A stretch of DNA of 64,000 nucleotides from Cladorhizidae sp. MBARI D1340-BT2. Taxonomy: Eukaryota > Porifera > Demospongiae > Poecilosclerida > Cladorhizidae. The notes under the pieces are model-generated. The model was not told where the DNA came from. It ran no database searches and was given only the letters and a program-made list of their open reading frames with translations. A program made the translations under genes and the position numbers. This document shows, one piece after another, positions 11,219 through 24,149 of this stretch (positions are counted from its first letter, which is position 1; each line of letters opens with the position of its first letter). The stretch spans positions 31,180,722-31,244,721 of the forward strand of contig JAQNBH010000003.1 in the NCBI GenBank assembly GCA_028752905.1. The letters are read 5' to 3'.

Positions 11219-14200
11219 CTGATGAAGGCTAGGTCATTATTCCTCATGAAGTCTAGAGAATCTATTCATTATTACTGATGAAGACTAGAGCATCTAGTCG
11301 TTATTCCTGGTGAAGGCTAGAGCATATAGTCATTATTCATGGTAAAGGCTATATAGAGCATCTAGTCATTATTCCTGGTCAAGGCTAGAGCATCTAGTCA
11401 TTATTCCTGATGAAGGCTAGAGCATCTAGTCATTATTCCTGATGAAGGCTAGAGCATCTAGTCATTATTCCTGATGAAGTCCTGAGCATCTGGTCATTAT
11501 TCCTGATGAAGGCCTGAGCATCTAGTCATTATTTCTGATGAAGGCTAGTCATTATTCCTAAAGAAAGCTAGAGCATCTAGTCATTATTCCTGATGAAGGC
11601 TAGGGCATCTAGTCATTATTCCTGATGAAGACTAGAGCACCTAGTCGTTATTACTGATGAAGGCCAGAGCATCTAGTCATTATTCCTGATGAAGGCCTGA
11701 GCATCTAGTCATTATTTCTGATGAAGGATATATAGAGCATCCAGTCATTATTCCTGATGAAGGCTAGGGCATCTAGTCATTATTCCTGATGAAGACTAGC
11801 GCATTTAGTCATTATTACTGATGAAGGCTAGAGCATCTAGTCATTATTCCTGATGAAGGCCTGAGCATCTAGTCATTATTTGTGATGAAGGCTAGAGCAT
11901 CTGGTCATTATTCCTGATGAAGGCTAGAGCATCTAGTCATTATTCCTGATGACGGCTACAGCATCTAGTCATTATTCCTGATGAAGACTAGAGCATCTAG
12001 TCATTATTCCTGATGAAGGCTAGAGCATCTAGTCATTATTCCTGATGAAGGCTACAGCATCTAGTCATTATTCCTGATGAAGACTAGAGCATCTAGTCAT
12101 TATTCCTGATGAAGGCTAGAGCATCTAGTCATTATTCCTGATGAAGAGACTAGAGGATCGAGTCATTATTCCAGATGAATACTAGAGCATCTAGTCATTA
12201 TTCCTGATGAAGACTACAGCATCTAGTCATTATTCCTGATGAAGACTTGAGCATCTAGTCATTATTCCTGATGAAGACTACAGCATCTAGTCATTATTCC
12301 TGATGAAGACTTGAGCATCTAGTCATTAATCCTGATGAAGGCTAGAGCATCTAGTCATTATTCCTGATGAAGGCTAGAGCATCTAGTCATTATTCCTGAT
12401 AAAGGCTAGAGCATCTAGTCATTATTCCTGATGAAGGCCTGAGCATCTAGTCATTATTTCTGATGAAGGATATATAGAGCATCCAGTCATTATTCCTGAT
12501 GAAGGCTAGGGCATCTAGTCATTATTCCTGATGAAGACTAGCGCATTTAGTCATTATTACTGATGAAGGCTAGAGCATCTAGTCATTATTCCTGATGAAG
12601 GCCTGAGCATCTAGTCATTATTTGTGATGAAGGCTAGAGCATCTGGTCATTATTCCTGATGAAGGCTAGAGCATCTAGTCATTATTCCTGATGACGGCTA
12701 CAGCATCTAGTCATTATACCTGATGAAGACTAGAGCATCTAGTCATTATTCCTGATGAAGGCTAGAGCATCTAGTCATTATTCCTGATGAAGGCTACAGC
12801 ATCTAGTCATTATTCCTGATGAAGACTAGAGCATCTAGTCATTATTCCTGATGAAGGCTAGAGCATCTAGTCATTATTCCTGATGAAGAGACTAGAGGAT
12901 CGAGTCATTATTCCAGATGAATGCTAGAGCATCTAGTCATTATTCCTGATGAAGACTACAGCATCTAGTCATTATTCCTGATGAAGACTTGAGCATCTAG
13001 TCATTAATCCTGATGAAGGCTAGAGCATCTAGTCATTATTCCTGATGAAGGCTAGAGCATTTAGTCATTATTCCTGATGAAGGTTAGAGCATCTAGTCAT
13101 TATTCCTGATGAAGGCTAGGGCATCTAGTCATTATTCCTAATGAAGGCCTGTCATGATTTCTAATGAAGGCTAGAGCATATAGTCATAATTCCTGATGAA
13201 GGCTAGAGCATCTAGTCATTATTCCTGATGAAGGCTAGAGCAGCTAGTCATTATTCCTGATGACGGCTAGAGCATCTAGTCAATATTCCTGATGAAGATT
13301 AGAGCATCTAGTCATTATTCTTGTTGAAGGCTAGAGTATCTAGTCATTATTACTGATGAAGGCTAGAGCATCTAGTCATTATTCCTGATGAAGGCTAGAG
13401 CATCTAGTCATTATTCCTGATGAAGGCTAGAGCATAATTATAGTCATTATTCCTGATGAAGGCTAGAGCATCTAGTCATTATTCCTGGTGAAGGCTAGAC
13501 CATCTAGTCATTATTCCTGGTAAAGGCTATATAGAGCATCTAGTCATTATTCCTGGCAAAGGCTAGAACATCTAGTCATTATTCCTGATGAAGGCTAGAG
13601 CATCTAGTAATTATTTCTGATGAAGGCCTGAGAATCTAGTCATTATTTCTGATGAAGGCTAGTCATTATTCCTAAAGAAAGCTAGAGCATCTAGTCATTG
13701 TTCCTGATGAAGGCTAGGGCATCTAGTCATTATTCCTGATGAAGACTAGAGCATCTAGTCGTTATTACTAATGTAGGCTAGAGCATCTAGTCATTATTCC
13801 TGATGAAGGCCTGAGCATCTAGTCATTATTTCTGATGAAGGCTAGAGCATCTAGTCATTATTCCTGATGAAGGCTAGGGCATCTAGTCATTATTCTTGAT
13901 GAAGACTAGAGCATCTAGTCATTATTACTGATGAAGGCTAGAGCATCTAGTCATTATTCCTGATGAAGGCCTGAGCATCTAGTCATTATTTGTTATGAAG
14001 GCTAGAGCATCTAGTCATTATTCCTGATGAAGACTACAGCATCTAGTCATTATTCCTGATGAAGACTTGAGCATCTAGTCATTATTCCTGATGAAGACTA
14101 CAGCATCTAGTCATTATTCCTGATGAAGACTTGAGCATCTAGTCATTAATCCTGATGAAGGCTAGAGCATCTAGTCATTATTCCTGATGAAGGCTAGAGC

Positions 14201-14978
14201 ATCTAGTCATTATTCCTGATAAAGGCTAGAGCATCTAGTCATTATTCCTGATGAAGGCCTGAGCATCTAGTCATTATTTCTGATGAAGGATATATAGAGC
14301 ATCCAGTTATTATTCCTGATGAAGGCTAGGGCATCTAGTCATTATTCCTGATGAAGACTAGCGCATTTAGTCATTATTACTGATGAAGGCTAGAGCATCT
14401 AGTCATTATTCCTGATGAAGGCCTGAGCATCTAGTCATTATTTGTGATGAAGGCTAGAGCATCTGGTCATTATTCCTGATGAAGGCTAGAGCATCTAGTC
14501 ATTATTCCTGATGACGGCTACAGCATCTAGTCATTATTCCTGATGAAGACTAGAGCATCTAGTCATTATTCCTGATGAAGGCTAGAGCATCTAGTCATTA
14601 TTCCTGATGAAGGCTACAGCATCTAGTCATTATTCCTGATGAAGACTAGAGCATCTAGTCATTATTCCTGATGAAGGCTAGAGCATCTAGTCATTATTCC
14701 TGATGAAGAGACTAGAGGATCGAGTCATTATTCCAGATGAATGCTAGAGCATCTAGTCATTATTCCTGATGAAGACTACAGCATCTAGTCATTATTCCTG
14801 ATGAAGACTTGAGCAACTAGTCATTAATCCTGATGAAGGCTAGAGCATCTAGTCATTATTCCTAATGAAGGCCTGTCATGATTTCTAATGAAGGCTAGAG
14901 CATCTAGTCATAATTCGTGATGAAGGCTAGAGCATCTAGTCATTATTCCTGATGAAGGATAGAGCAGCTAGTCATTAT
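11219..14978. repeat. HOR family A, second copy of the enlarged unit, truncated
   Basis: This aligns with 3,969-7,780 at offset 7,250. The offset drops to 7,218 near 13,060, where one 32-bp monomer is missing and the seam carries CATTTAG. It drops again to 7,090 near 14,850, where four monomers (128 bp) are missing. Shared rare changes include AATCAAT-type TCAATATTCC, TTCTTGTTGAAGG (6,101 and 13,319), TCTAATCAT/CTAGTCAT differences and CCAGTTATTATTCC (7,081 and 14,299). The copy ends at GAGCAGCTAG near 14,960, where it switches to a second copy of the 13,319 segment. Confidence 0.87.
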
Positions 14979-15590
14979 TCTTGTTGAAGGCTAGAGCATC
15001 TAGTCATTATTACTGATGAAGGCTAGAGCATCTAGTCATTATTCCTGATGAAGGCTAGAGCATCTAGTCATTATTCCTGATGAAGGCTAGAGCATAATTA
15101 TAGTCATTATTCCTGATGAAGGCTAGAGCATCTAGTCATTATTCCTGGTGAAGGCTAGACCATCTAGTCATTATTCCTGGTAAAGGCTATATAGAGCATC
15201 TAGTCATTATTCCTGGCAAAGGCTAGAACATCTAGTCATTATTTCTGATGAAGGCCTGAGAATCTAGTCATTATTTCTGATGAAGGCTAGTCATTATTCC
15301 TAAAGAAAGCTAGAGCATCTAGTCATTGTTCCTGATGAAGGCTAGGGCATCTAGTCATTATTCCTGATGAAGACTAGAGCATCTAGTCGTTATTACTAAT
15401 GTAGGCTAGAGCATCTAGTCATTATTCCTGATGAAGGCCTGAGCATCTAGTCATTATTTCTGATGAAGGCTAGAGCATCTAGTCATTATTCCTGATGAAG
15501 GCTAGGGCATCTAGTCATTATTCTTGATGAAGACTAGAGCATCTAGTCATTATTACTGATGAAGGCTAGAGCATCTAGTCATTATTCCTG
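14979..15590. repeat. Partial duplicate of 13,319-13,962 (bridge to the next family)
   Basis: From TTCTTGTTGAAGG the sequence repeats the block beginning at 13,319 at offset 1,660, then 1,628 after loss of one monomer near 15,240. It includes GCATAATTATAG, GTAAAGGCTATATAG, GGCAAAGGCTAGAAC, the 23-bp monomer, CATTGTTCC and TTACTAATGTAGG. It leads without interruption into the first beta unit at 15,591, so the change of HOR family occurs inside the array with no foreign DNA at the junction. Confidence 0.83.
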
Positions 15591-18500
15591 ATGTAGGCCT
15601 GAGCATCTAGTCATTATTTGTGATGAAGGCTAGAGCATCTAGTCATTATTCCTGATGAAGACTAGAGCATCTAGTCATTATTCCTGATGAAGGCTACAGC
15701 ATCTAGTCATTATTCCTGATGAAGACTAGAGCATCTAGTCATTATTCCTGATGAAGATTAGAGCATCTAGTCATTATTCCTGATGAAGACTAGAGCATCT
15801 AGTCATTATTCCAGATGAAGGCTAGAGCATCTAGTCATTATTCCTTATGAAGACTAGAGCATCTTGTCATTATTCCTGATGAAGACTAGAGCATCTAGTC
15901 ATTAATCCTGATGAAAGCTAGAGCATCTAGTCATTATTCCTGATGAAGGCTAGAGCATCTAGTCATTATTCCTGATGAAGTCTAGAGCATCTATTCATTA
16001 TTCCTGATGAAGGCTAGAGCATCTAGTCGTTATTCCTGGTGAAGGCTAGAGCATATAGTCATTATTCATGGTAAAGGCTATATAGAGCATCTAGTCATTA
16101 CTCCTGGTCAAGGCTAGAGTATCTAGTCATTATTCCTGATGAAGGCTAGAGCATCTAGTCATTATTCCTGATGAAGGCTAGAGCATCTAGTCATTATTCC
16201 TGATGAAGTCCTGAGCATCTGGTCATTATTCCTGATGAAGGCCTGAGCATCTAGTCATTATTTCTGATGAAGGCTAGTCATTATTCCTTATGAAGGCTAG
16301 AGCATCTAGTCATTATTCCTGATGAAGGCTAGGGCATCTAGTCATTATTCCTGATGAAGACTAAAGCATCTAGTCGTTATTACTGTTGAAGGCTAGAGCA
16401 TCTAGTCATTATTACTGATGAAGGCCTGAGCATCTAGTCATTATTTCTGATGAAGGATATATAGAGCATCTAGTCATTATTCCTGATGAAGGCTAGGGCA
16501 TCTAGTCATTATTCCTGATGAAGACTAGCACATTTAGTCATTATTACTGATGAAGGCTAGAGCATCTAGTCATTATTCCTGATGAAGGCCTGAGCATCTA
16601 GTCATTATTTGTGATGAAGGCTAGAGCATCTGGTCATTATTCCTGATGAAGGCTAGAGCATCTAGTCATTATTCCTGATGAAGGCTACAGCATCTCCTGA
16701 TGAAGACTAGAGCATCTAGTCATTATTCCTGATGAAGGCTAGAGCATCTAGTCATTATTCCTGTTGAAGGCTAGAGCATCTAGTAATTATTCCTGATGAA
16801 GGCTAGAGCATCTAGTCATTATTCCTGATGAAGGCTAGAGCATCTAGTCATTATTCCTGATGAAGGCTAGAGCATCTAGTAATTATTCCTGCTGAAGGCT
16901 AGTCATTATTCCTTAAGAAAGCTAGAGCATCTAGTCATTATTCCTGATGAAGGCTAGGGCATCTAGTCATTATTCCTGATGAAGACTAGAGCATCTAGTC
17001 GTTATTACTGATGTAGGCTAGAGCATCTAGTCATTATTCCTGATGAAGGCCTGAGCATCTAGTCATTATTTCTGATGAAGGCTAGAGCATCTAGTCATTA
17101 TTCCTGATGAAGGCTAGGGCATCTACTCATTATTCTTGATGAAGACTAGAGCATCTAGTCATTATTACTGATGAAGGCTAGAGCATCTAGTCATTATTCC
17201 TGATGAAGGCCTGAGCATCTAGTCATTATTTGTGATGAAGGCTAGAGCATCTGTCATTATTCCTGATGAAGACTAGAGCATCTAGTCATTATTCCTGATG
17301 AAGGCTACAGCGTCTAGTCATTATTCTTGATGAAGACTAGAGCATCTAGTCATTATTCCTGATGAAGACTAGAGCATCTAGTCATTAATCTTGATGAAGA
17401 CTAGAGCATCTAGTCATTATTCCAGATGAAGGCTAGAGCATCTAGTCATTATTCCTGATGAAGACTACAGCATCTAGTCATTATTCCTGATGAAGACTAG
17501 AGCATCTAGTCATTAATCCTGATGAAGGCTAGAGCATCTAGTCATTTTTCCTGATGAAGACAAGAGCATCTATTCATTATTCCTGATGAAGGCTAGGTCA
17601 TTATTCCTGATGAAGTCTAGAGCATCTATTCATTATTCCTGATGAAGGCTAGAGCATCTAGTCGTTATTCCTGGTGAAGGCTAGAGCATATAGTCATTAT
17701 TCATGGTAAAGGCTATATAGAGCATCTAGTCATTATTCCTGGTCAAGGCTAGAGCATCTAGTCATTATTCCTGATGAAGGCTAGAGCATCTAGTCATTAT
17801 TCCTGATGAAGTCCTGAGCATCTGGTCATTATTCCTGATGAAGGCCTGAGCATCTAGTCATTATTACTGATGAAGGCTAGAGCATCTAGTCATTATTCCT
17901 GATGAAGGCTAGAGCATCTAGTCATTATTCCTGATGAAGGCTAGAGCATCTAGTCATTATTCATGATGAAGGCTAGAGAATCTAGTCATTATTTCTAATG
18001 AAGTCTAGAGCATCTATTAATGAAGGCCAGAGCACCTAGTCATTATTCCTGATGAAGGTTAGAGCATCTAGTCATGAAGACTAGAGCATCTAGTCATTAT
18101 TCCTGATGAAGACTAGAGCATCTAGTCATTATTCCTGATGAAGGCTAGAGCATCTAGTCATTATTCCTGATGAATGCAAGAGCATCTAGTCATTATTCCT
18201 GATGAGGGCTAGGTCATTATTCCTGATGAAGGCTAGAGCATCTAGTCATTATTCCTGATGAAGGCTAGAGCATCTAGTCATTATTTCTAATGAAGGCTAG
18301 ATCATCTAGTAATGAAGGCCAGAGCACCTAGTTATTATTCCTGATTAAGGATAGAGCATCTAGTCATTATTCCTGATGAAGGCTAGAGCATCTAATCATT
18401 ATTCCTGTTGAAGGCCTGAGCATCTAGTAACGAAGGCTAGCCATCTAGTAATGAAGGCCAGAGCACCTATTCATTATTCCTTATGAAGGTTAAAGCATCT

Positions 18501-19161
18501 AGTCATTATTCCTGATAAAGGCAAGAGCATCTAGAACATCTAGTAATTATTTCTAATGAAGGCTAGAGCATCTAGTCATTATTCCTGATGGACGCTAGTC
18601 ATTATTACTGATGAAGGCTAGAGCTTATAGTCATTATTCCTAATGAAGACTAGAGCATCTAGTCATTATTCCTGATGAAGGCTAGAGTATCTAGTCATTA
18701 TACCTGATGAAGGCTACAGCATCTAGTCATTATTCCTGATGAAGGCTAGAACATCTAGTCATTATTCCTGATGAAGGCTAGAGAATCTAGTCATTAATCA
18801 TGATGAAGGCTAGAGCATCTAGTCATTATTCCTGGTGAAGGCTAGAACATATAGTTATTAATGCTGGTGAAGGCTATATAGAGCATCTAGTCATTATTCC
18901 TGATGAAGGCTAGAGCATCTAGTCATTATTTCTTATGAAGCTAGAGCATCTAGTAATGAAGGCCAGAGCTCCTAGTCATTATTCCTGATGAAGGATAGAG
19001 CATCTAGTCATTATTCCTGATGAAGGCTAGAGCATCTAGTCATTATTCCTGATAAAGGCCTGAGCATCTAGTAATGAAGGCTAGAGCATCTACTAATGAA
19101 GGCCAGAGCACCTAGTCATTATACCTAATGAAGGTTAGAGCATCTAGTCATTATTCCTGAT

Positions 19162-19202
19162 GAAGGCTAGAGCAACTAGAGCATCTAGTTATTATTTCTA
19201 AT
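19162..19202. repeat. 41-bp monomer (9-bp duplication of CTAGAGCAN)
   Basis: GGCTAGAGCAACTAGAGCAT carries three CTAG/CTAG-like steps, the reciprocal of the 23-bp class (32 + 9). A copy is at about 29,318 in superunit 2. Similar expansions are GAGCAACTAGAGCAACTAG near 28,100 and 37,268, and GAGCATCTAGAACATCTAG near 18,526, 28,675 and 37,922. All recur at homologous positions in different superunits, so they pre-date the superunit duplications. Confidence 0.85.
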
Positions 19203-20258
19203 GAAGGCTAGAGCATCTAGTCATTATTCCTGATGAAGGCTAGAGCATCTAGTCATTATTCCTGATGAAGGCTAGAGCATCTAGTCATTATTCCTGATGA
19301 AGGCTAGAGCATCTAGTCATTATTCCTGATGAAGGCTGGAGCATCTAGTCAATATTCCTGATGAAGGCTAAAGCATCTACTCATTATTCCTGATGAAGGC
19401 TAGTCTAGAGCATCTAGTCATTATTCCTGATGACTAGAGCATCTAGTAATTATTCCTCATAGTCATTACTCTTGATGAAGACTGGAGTATCTAGTCATTA
19501 TTCCTGATGAAGGCTAGAGCATCTAGTCATTATTCCTGATGAAGGCTAGAGCATCTAGTAATTATTCCTGATCAAGCTATAGCACCTAGTCATTATTCCT
19601 GATGAAGGCTGGAGCTTCTAGTCAATATTCCTGATGATGGCTAGAGCATCTAGTCATTAGTCCTGATGAAGGCTAGAGCATCTAGTCATTATTCCTGATG
19701 ACTAGAGCATCTAGTCATTATTCCTGAAAGTTATGTTTCCTGATAAAGGCTGGAGCATCTAGTCATTATTCTGATGAAGGATAGAGCATTTAGTCATTAT
19801 TCCTGATGAAGGCTAGAGCATCTAGTCATTATTCCTTGATGAAGGCTAGAGCATCTAGTTATTATTCCTTGATGAAGACTAGAGCATCTAGTCATTATTC
19901 CTGATGAAGGTCAGAGCATCTAGTCATTATTCTGATGAAGGCTAGAGAATTTAGTCATTATTCCTGATGAAGGCTAGAGCAACTAGTCATTATTTCTGAT
20001 GAAGGCTAGAGCATCTAGTCATTATTCCAGATGAAGGCTAGAGCATCTAGTCATTATTCCTGATGAAGGCTAGAGTTTCTATTCATTATTCCTGATGAAG
20101 GCTAGAGCATCTAGTCATTATTCCTGATGAAGGCTAGAGCATCTAGTCATTATTCCTGATGAAGGCTGGAGTATCTAGTCAATATTCCTGATGAAGGCTA
20201 GAGCATCTAGTCATTATTCCTAATGAAGGTTAGGCTAGATCATCTAGTCATTATTCCT

Positions 20259-20340
20259 GATGACTAGAGCATCAGTTATTCTAGTATTATTCCTGATGAC
20301 TAGAGCAACTAGTCATTATTCCTGATCGTCATTATCCTGA
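20259..20340. repeat. Second recurrent cassette (ATCAGTTATTCTAG group, first copy)
   Basis: A 29-bp-type GATGACTAGAGC runs into ATCAGTTATTCTAGTATTATT, then GATGACTAGAGCAACTAG and a shortened GATCGTCATTATCC monomer. Copies begin near 22,577, 30,408, 32,843, 38,330, 44,050, 46,270, 49,985, 59,778, 61,836 and 62,993. A variant with TCTAGTCATTATT in the middle is near 48,171, 51,886 and 54,078. It is always preceded by GGTTAGGCTAGATC or, in the variant form, by CAAGGCTAGGCTAGATC, so it travels as a block of at least 120 bp. Confidence 0.86.
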
Positions 20341-21459
20341 TGAAGGCTGGAGCATCTAGTCATTATTCCTTGATGAAGGCTAGAGCACCTACTCATTATT
20401 CCTTATGAAGGTCAGAGCATCTAGTCATTATTCTGATGATGGCTAGAGCATCTAGTCATTAGTCCTGATGAAGGCTAGATTATCTAGTCATTATTCCTGA
20501 TGACTAGAGCATCTAGTCATTATTCCTGATAATTATTATTCCTGATGAAGGCTGGAGCTTCTAGTCATTATTCCTGATGAAGGCTAGAGTATTTAGTCAT
20601 TATTCCTGATGAAGGCAGACCATCTAGTCATTATTCCTTGATGAAGGCTAGAGCATCTAGTTATTATTCCTTGATGAATGCTAGAGCATCTAGTCATTAT
20701 TCCTGATGAAGGTCAGAGAATCTAGTCATTATTCCTGATGAAGCCTAGTCATTATTTATGATGAAGGCTGGAGCATATAGTCAATATTCCTGATGAAGGA
20801 GTCATTATTCCTGATGAAGGCTGGAGCATCTAGTCATTAAGGCTGGAGCATCTAGTCATTATTCCTGATGAAGACTAGAGCATCTAGTCATTATTCCTGA
20901 TGAAGGCTAGAGCATCTAGTAATTATTCCTGATTAAGGCTATAGACATTATTCCTGATGAAGGCTAGAGCATCTAGTCATTATTCCTGATGAAGGCTAGA
21001 GCATCTAGTCATTATTCCTGATGAAGGCTAGAGCATCTAGTCATTATCCTGATGAAGGCCACAGCATCTAGTCATTATTCCTGAATATAGTCATTATTGC
21101 TGATGAAGGCTAGAGCATCTAGTCATTATTCCTGATGAAGGCTAGAGCACCTAGTCATTATTCCTGATGAAGGCTAGAGCATCTAGTCATTATTCCTGAT
21201 GAAGGCTAGAGCATCTAGTCATTATTCCTGATGAAGGCTAGAGCATCTAGTCATTATTCCTGATGAAGGCTAGAGCATCTAGTCATTATTCCTGATAAAG
21301 GCTAGAGCATCTAGTCATTATTCCTGATCAAGGATAGAGCATCTAGTCATTATTCCTGATGAAGGATAGATCATCTAATCATTATTCCTGATGAAGGCTG
21401 GAGTATCTAGTCAATATTCCTGATGAAGGCTAGAGCATTTAGTCATTATTCCTACTGAA

Positions 21460-21590
21460 GGCTAGGCTAGAGCATCTAGTCATTATTCCTGATGACTAGA
21501 GCATCTAGTCATTATTCCTGATGACTAGAGCATCTAGTCATTATTCCTGATAGTCATTATTCCTGATGAAGGCTGGAGCATGTAGTCATT
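21460..21590. repeat. Palindrome cassette 29-29-16 (first of nine copies)
   Basis: GGCTAGGCTAGAGC (37-bp monomer with a 5-bp GGCTA duplication) is followed by two 29-bp monomers and one 16-bp half-monomer (GATAGTCATTATTCC), then GGCTGGAGCATGTAG. In the 29-bp monomer the AGG before CTAG is lost, so ATGACTAGA and TCTAGTCAT form a perfect 9-bp inverted repeat around GCA. The same cassette is at about 31,720-31,844, 40,577-40,706, 43,399-43,524, 49,336-49,458, 55,991-56,117, 57,901-58,026, 59,957-60,083 and 63,173-63,298. Each is followed about 30 bp later by a GACATCTGG marker. The copy near 40.58 kb has CTAGACTAGAGC in the leader. Confidence 0.9.
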
Positions 21591-23158
21591 ATTCCTGATG
21601 AAGGCTAGACATCTGGTCATTATTCCTTGATGAAGGTTAGAGCATCTAGTCATTATTCCTTGATGAAGGCTACAGCATCTTGTCATTATTCCTGATGAAA
21701 GTGAGAGCATCTAATCATTATTCATTGATGAAGGCTAGAGCACCTAGTCATTATTCCTGATGAAGGTCAGAGCATCTAGTCATTATTCCTGATGATGGCA
21801 AGAGCATCTAGTCATTAGTCCTGATGAAGACTAGAGCATCTAATCATTATTCCTGATGACTAGTGCATCTAGTCATTATTCCTGGTAGTTATTATTCCTG
21901 GGAGCTTCTAGTCATTATTCCTGATGAAGGCTAGAGCATTTAGTCATTATTCCTAAGCATCTAGTCATTATTCCTTGATGAAAGCTAGAGCATATAGTTA
22001 TTATTCCTTGATGATTATTCCTGATGAAGGTCAGAGCATCTAGTCATTATTCCTGATGAAGGCTAGAGCACCTAGTCATTATTTATGATGAAGGATTCCT
22101 GATGAAGGCTAGAGCATCTAGTCATTATTCCTGATGAAGGCTAGAGCATCTAGTCATTATTCCTGATGAAGGCTAGTACACCTAGTCATTATTCCTGATG
22201 AAGGCTAGAGCATCTAGTCATTATTGCTGATGAAGGCTAGAGCATCTAGTCATTATTCCTGATGAAGGCTAGAGCATCTACCTGATGAAGGCTAGAGCAT
22301 CTAGTCATTATTCCTGATGAAGGTTAGAGCATCTAGTCATTATCCTGATGAAGGCCACAGCATCTAGTCATTATTCCTGATGAAGGCTAGAGCACCTAGT
22401 CATTATTCCAGATGAAGGCTAGAGCATCTAGTCATTATTCCTGATGAAGGCTAGAGTTTCTAGTCATTATTCCTGATGAAGGCTAGAGCATCTAGTCATT
22501 ATTCCTGATGAAGGCTAGAGCATCTAGTCATTATTCCTAATGAAGGTTAGGCTAGATCATCTAGTCATTATTCCTGATGACTAGAGCATCAGTTATTCTA
22601 GTATTATTCCTGATGACTAGAGCAACTAGTCATTATTCCTGATTGTCATTATCCTGATGAAGGTTGGAGCATCTAGTCATTATTCCTTGATAAAGGCTAG
22701 AGCATCTAGTCATTATTCCTGATGAAAGTCAGAGCATCTAGTCATTATTCATTGATGAAGGCTAGAGCATCTAGTTATTATTCCTGATGAAGGCTAGAGC
22801 ATCTAGTCATTATTCCTGATGAAGGCTAGAGAATCTAGTCATTATTCCTGGTGAAGGCTAGGTCATTATTCCTGATGAAGGCTAGAGCATCTAGTCATTA
22901 TTCCTGATGAAGGCTAGAGCATCTAGTCATTATTCCTGATGAAGGCTACAGCATCTAGTCATTATTCCTGATGAAGGCTAGAGCATCTAGTCATTATTCC
23001 TGGAGCATCTAGTCATAGTCATTATTTCTGATGAAGGCTAGAGCATCTAGTCATTATTCCTGATGAAGGCTAGGGCATCTAGTCATTATTCTTGATGAAG
23101 ACTAGAGCATCTAGTCTTTATTACTGATGAAGGCTAGAGCATCTAGTCATTATTCCTG

Positions 23159-24149
23159 ATGTAGGCCTGAGCATCTAGTCATTATTTGTGATGAAGGCTA
23201 GAGCATCTAGTCATTATTCCTGATGAAGACTAGAGCATCTAGTCATTATTCCTGATGAAGGCTACAGCATCTAGTCATTATTCCTGATGAAGACTAGAGC
23301 ATCTAGTCATTATTCCTGATGAAGATTAGAGCATCTAGTCATTATTCCTGATGAAGACTAGAGCATCTAGTCATTATTCCAGATGAAGGCTAGAGCATCT
23401 AGTCATTATTCCTTATGAAGACTAGAGCATCTAGTCATTATTCCTGATGAAGACTAGAGCATCTAGTCATTAATCCTGATGAAAGCTAGAGCATCTAGTC
23501 ATTATTCCTGATGAAGGCTAGAGCATCTAGTCATTATTCCTGATGAAGTCTAGAGCATCTATTCATTATTCCTGATGAAGGCTAGAGCATCTAGTCGTTA
23601 TTCCTGGTGAAGGCTAGAGCATATAGTCATTATTCATGGTAAAGGCTATATAGAGCATCTAGTCATTACTCCTGGTCAAGGCTAGAGTATCTAGTCATTA
23701 TTCCTGATGAAGGCTAGAGCATCTAGTCATTATTCCTGATGAAGGCTAGAGCATCTAGTCATTATTCCTGATGAAGTCCTGAGCATCTGGTCATTATTCC
23801 TGATGAAGGCCTGAGCATCTAGTCATTATTTCTGATGAAGGCTAGTCATTATTCCTTATGAAGGCTAGAGCATCTAGTCATTATTCCTGATGAAGGCTAG
23901 GGCATCTAGTCATTATTCCTGATGAAGACTAAAGCATCTAGTCGTTATTACTGTTGAAGGCTAGAGCATCTAGTCATTATTACTGATGAAGGCCTGAGCA
24001 TCTAGTCATTATTTCTGATGAAGGATATATAGAGCATCTAGTCATTATTCCTGATGAAGGCTAGGGCATCTAGTCATTATTCCTGATGAAGACTAGCACA
24101 TTTAGTCATTATTACTGATGAAGGCTAGAGCATCTAGTCATTATTCCTG
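23159..24149. repeat. HOR beta, full unit, 991 bp
   Basis: The unit runs from ATGTAGGCCTGAGC to the same motif 991 bp on. Ordered markers are TTTGTGATG, GGCTACAGC, GAAGATTAGAG, CCAGATGAAGG, CCTTATGAAGAC, CATTAATCCTG, a GAAGTCTAGAGC monomer (contains TCTAGA), TCGTTATTCCTGG, TTCATGGTAAAGG, the 36-bp TATATAGAGC monomer, CATTACTCC, GTCCTGAGC, a 23-bp monomer, GACTAAAGC, GGATATATAG and AGCACATTTAG. 991 equals 30 x 32 + 31. It is the first of three tandem beta copies here. Confidence 0.9.

Larger units (their letters stand above)
15591..23158. repeat. Superunit 1 (beta + gamma), 7,568 bp
   Basis: It starts at ATGTAGGCCTGAGC, a landmark repeated at 23,159, 24,150, 24,990, 33,427 and 34,418. The beta part (about 1 kb) carries GAAGATTAGAG, CCAGATGAAGG, CCTTATGAAGAC, CATTACTCCTGGTC (16,096) and GACTAAAGCATC. 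The gamma part, from about 17.6 kb, is less regular, with truncated and expanded monomers: AGTAATGAAGGCC, GAAAGTTATGTTTCC at 19,726, TCATTAAGGCTGG, and the first 29-bp monomers near 19,430. Compared with superunit 2 it lacks about 0.78 kb near 18.25 kb and about 110 bp near 21,084, but keeps 75 bp at about 18,410-18,490 that superunit 2 lacks. Confidence 0.86.

Noticed and set aside
18000..23000. Irregular gamma stretch as a degraded mobile element
   Set aside because: All of it can be read as truncated, expanded or substituted monomers of the same satellite; no inverted termini, target duplications or foreign sequence were found.
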